Positions 62,440-64,000 of a stretch of 64,000 nucleotides of DNA are shown one piece after another. Source of the DNA: Talinum fruticosum (lineage: Eukaryota; Streptophyta; Magnoliopsida; Caryophyllales; Talinaceae). Position 1 is the stretch's first letter, and each line of letters starts with the position of its first letter. The stretch is taken from assembly GCA_021018815.1 (NCBI GenBank), contig JAITYX010000124.1, positions 620,001-684,000 of the forward strand. Direction: 5' to 3'. Both the position numbers and the translations under genes were made by a program. The notes below the pieces were generated by a model. The model did not search any database and was not told the origin of the DNA. It saw nothing but the letters and a program-made list of their open reading frames with translations.

Positions 62440-62940
62440 TTCGATTGGATTGTTGTAATGAGTAATGGTTGTTGACATCCATGGATTGAGTAGGTGCGGA
62501 ATGCTCTTTACATATTGAAATTAGTGAACTTTGTTGGCTATTATGGCATGTAAAACGAACAATTGTAGCGGTAGAGCATTGTGAAAATGCATTATTAGAT
62601 TGGTTTTGATTGTTGTCATCGTAATGGTTGTTGACATTGTAGGATTGAGTAGGTGCTGATTAGGTATTACATATTGAAATGAGTGGTAGTGGCTTGTTAA
62701 ATATAGCTGTACAATTTGAATGTTATCATCAATAATTGTTGTTGACATCCTAGGATCGAGTAGTTTCGAGTTGGTATGACATACTATGATGAGTTGTAGT
62801 TATTGTGAAGTTGAATTCAATGTTGTAATTGTAAAACATTAAATGTGAAAATGCAATTATTTGATTGGTTTGGATTGTTATCATCAATAATGGTAGTTGA
62901 CATCTGAAGATCGAGTAGTTGCAAATTTTGTAATAAATGT
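62440..62940. repeat. Four imperfect ~120-155 bp tandem repeats
   Basis: A block reading TTGGATTGTTGTAATGAGTA, TGGTTGTTGACATCC and GGATTGAGTAG recurs near 62450, 62602, 62718 and 62870, with spacing of about 150, 116 and 152 bases. Copies share the GTTGACAT and GATYGAGTAG cores but differ elsewhere, so the array is old. Confidence 0.7.
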
Positions 62941-63095
62941 GAAAATTACGAAGTTTTGGTGGTTAGGTGATGTATTTTGAGGGCTTTCGATCACTATTGT
63001 AATTTTAAGTACGAGTATGATGAATGAAATATTGTTATGTTTGTTGTGTTGTGATCAAATGTAGGTTGACGAAATGACTCGGAAACAAGCTGGGA

Positions 63096-64000
63096 ATGGC
63101 CGTGACAAGCAATCCAATCAATGTCACGAGACGACGTACCCGAAGCCAGGTAGGCAAAGTCGGTGATGCTTGGGAGACATCTGCCAGGGAGAAAAAGCAG
63201 CGGACTTCTAACATAGAAGAGGAAGTGATGGAGTTATCGGAGGGTTCGAACATGGCAAATTGGGGGCAAACAGACACATCCGAAAGCGAAGATGTGTCGA
63301 GCATTTACGATGTCAACCTCGGAGGGGACATCGGATGACCATGATTTGGGAGACCGTATGGACATGGAGAGACGGTATGGGAAGAGGACAACAAGTACAT
63401 CCGGACGGGGGTACATACGGGTATATGTTTGGACGATGTTGATGTTATCCTCCGATCCGGATGTATGTTAGGAACGTTGGATACATTGAACGTAAGTTTG
63501 GATGATGTCCATATGGAACTCAGTGCGGGGACGGCATTTGCACTCGTGCTTGATTATGGCCTGGTGGAGACCGATAGACACTTGACCCTTGCCTTGATAA
63601 AGCGGTGGGTTCCTCGATGGAAGGCATTCAGAATAGGAGGGAGGAGGATGCCTTTTACTCGTGTTTCGATGTAATTATGTTAACCGGGCCGCCGTGCACA
63701 GGGGTCAAGGTGGATTTGAATGGGCCACCAGTGTCGGCAGAAATTGGCACACTACTTATGAGCCGCATTGGAGAGTGGGAGAGGGAGTGGGTGGACTCAA
63801 TGGTGCAACGTGGGTTGGGGAAGAAGCGCTATTTGCGGAAGTACGTCAATTGTATGGTGAACTTGGCAAATGAGCACGTAACGAGCAAGAAACGGGCCGT
63901 GGCTTAGGATGTATTGCTGGATAGTCTTGAGTGGGGTATTCTTCCCGCGTTCCCCTAATGGAGCAAATTGGCATATGCTCGCGTTACGCGGATGCTCCCG
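63096..64000 (+). pseudogene. DUF1985 / plant-mobile-domain-like ORF of transposon type, broken and cut by the window end
   Basis: After an acceptor-like ATGTAG (63059-63064), a frame from ATG 63096 gives an 80-residue basic then acidic N-terminus (RRRTRSQVGK; SEDVSSIYDVN) and stops. In the same frame, 63429-63674 reads LRSGCMLGTLDTLNVSLDDV and WVPRWKAFRIGGRRMPFTRV. A shift of frame near 63665 continues with FDVIMLTGPPCTGVKV and KYVNCMVNLANEHV to 63907, and after a further stop with SLEWGILPAF. The RW...AF.IGGR..PF...DV...TG pattern is that of DUF1985/plant mobile-domain proteins, many of which belong to Mutator-like transposons with Ulp1-type proteases. Family assignment is by pattern only. 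At least three stops or shifts argue for a pseudogene. Confidence 0.45.

Overview
The window is nuclear DNA from a flowering plant, most likely a eudicot. Its genes have many GT-AG introns, its intergenic DNA is AT-rich and full of transposons, and both genes that read clearly (mitochondrial NAD-isocitrate dehydrogenase and a MOM1-like silencing factor) are of plant type. I saw no operons, CRISPR arrays, rRNA or tRNA. Exon coordinates come from splice motifs, reading phase and known protein families, not from transcript data.

Layout. 1-3.2 kb: the last three exons (+) of a NAD-isocitrate dehydrogenase catalytic-subunit gene whose 5' part lies outside the window. 3.2-25 kb: a gene-poor repeat block. 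It holds TTA/AT microsatellites, inverted-repeat MITEs including a ~700 bp foldback hairpin, a LINE RNase H fragment, a broken CAF1-type deadenylase fragment, an LTR-like segment, a 2.8 kb solo LTR with a perfect 5-bp target duplication, a decayed 5.5 kb LINE with a 16-bp target duplication, and a 1.6 kb retro-insertion with a 16-bp duplication just upstream of the next gene. 25.1-31.3 kb: a complete seven-exon NAD-isocitrate dehydrogenase catalytic gene (367 aa), duplicate of the copy at 0.6-3.2 kb.

33.9-57.8 kb (-), convergent with the second IDH gene: a 12-exon model of about 1,409 aa for a MOM1-like epigenetic silencing factor. It keeps the C-terminal SNF2/CHD3-like lobe with a degenerate motif VI and a C-terminal coiled coil like CMM2. 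I find no coding DNA for the N-terminal ATPase lobe. Its introns are loaded with transposons: three related hAT-type MITEs with 8-bp duplications, a fourth unrelated hAT-type MITE with a perfect 8-bp duplication, a Stowaway-like MITE, and a LINE that is itself interrupted by a Pack-MULE carrying an NLR leucine-rich-repeat fragment. 60.5-64 kb: a likely 5' exon of the MOM1-like gene, a GA-rich divergent region, ~120-155 bp imperfect tandem repeats, and a broken plus-strand ORF that resembles the DUF1985/plant-mobile-domain proteins found in transposons, running off the window.

One IDH gene looks intact, and the other is intact over the part seen; they would supply the TCA-cycle enzyme in mitochondria. 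The MOM1-like gene would act in transcriptional silencing in the nucleus. I see no functional link between them beyond proximity.
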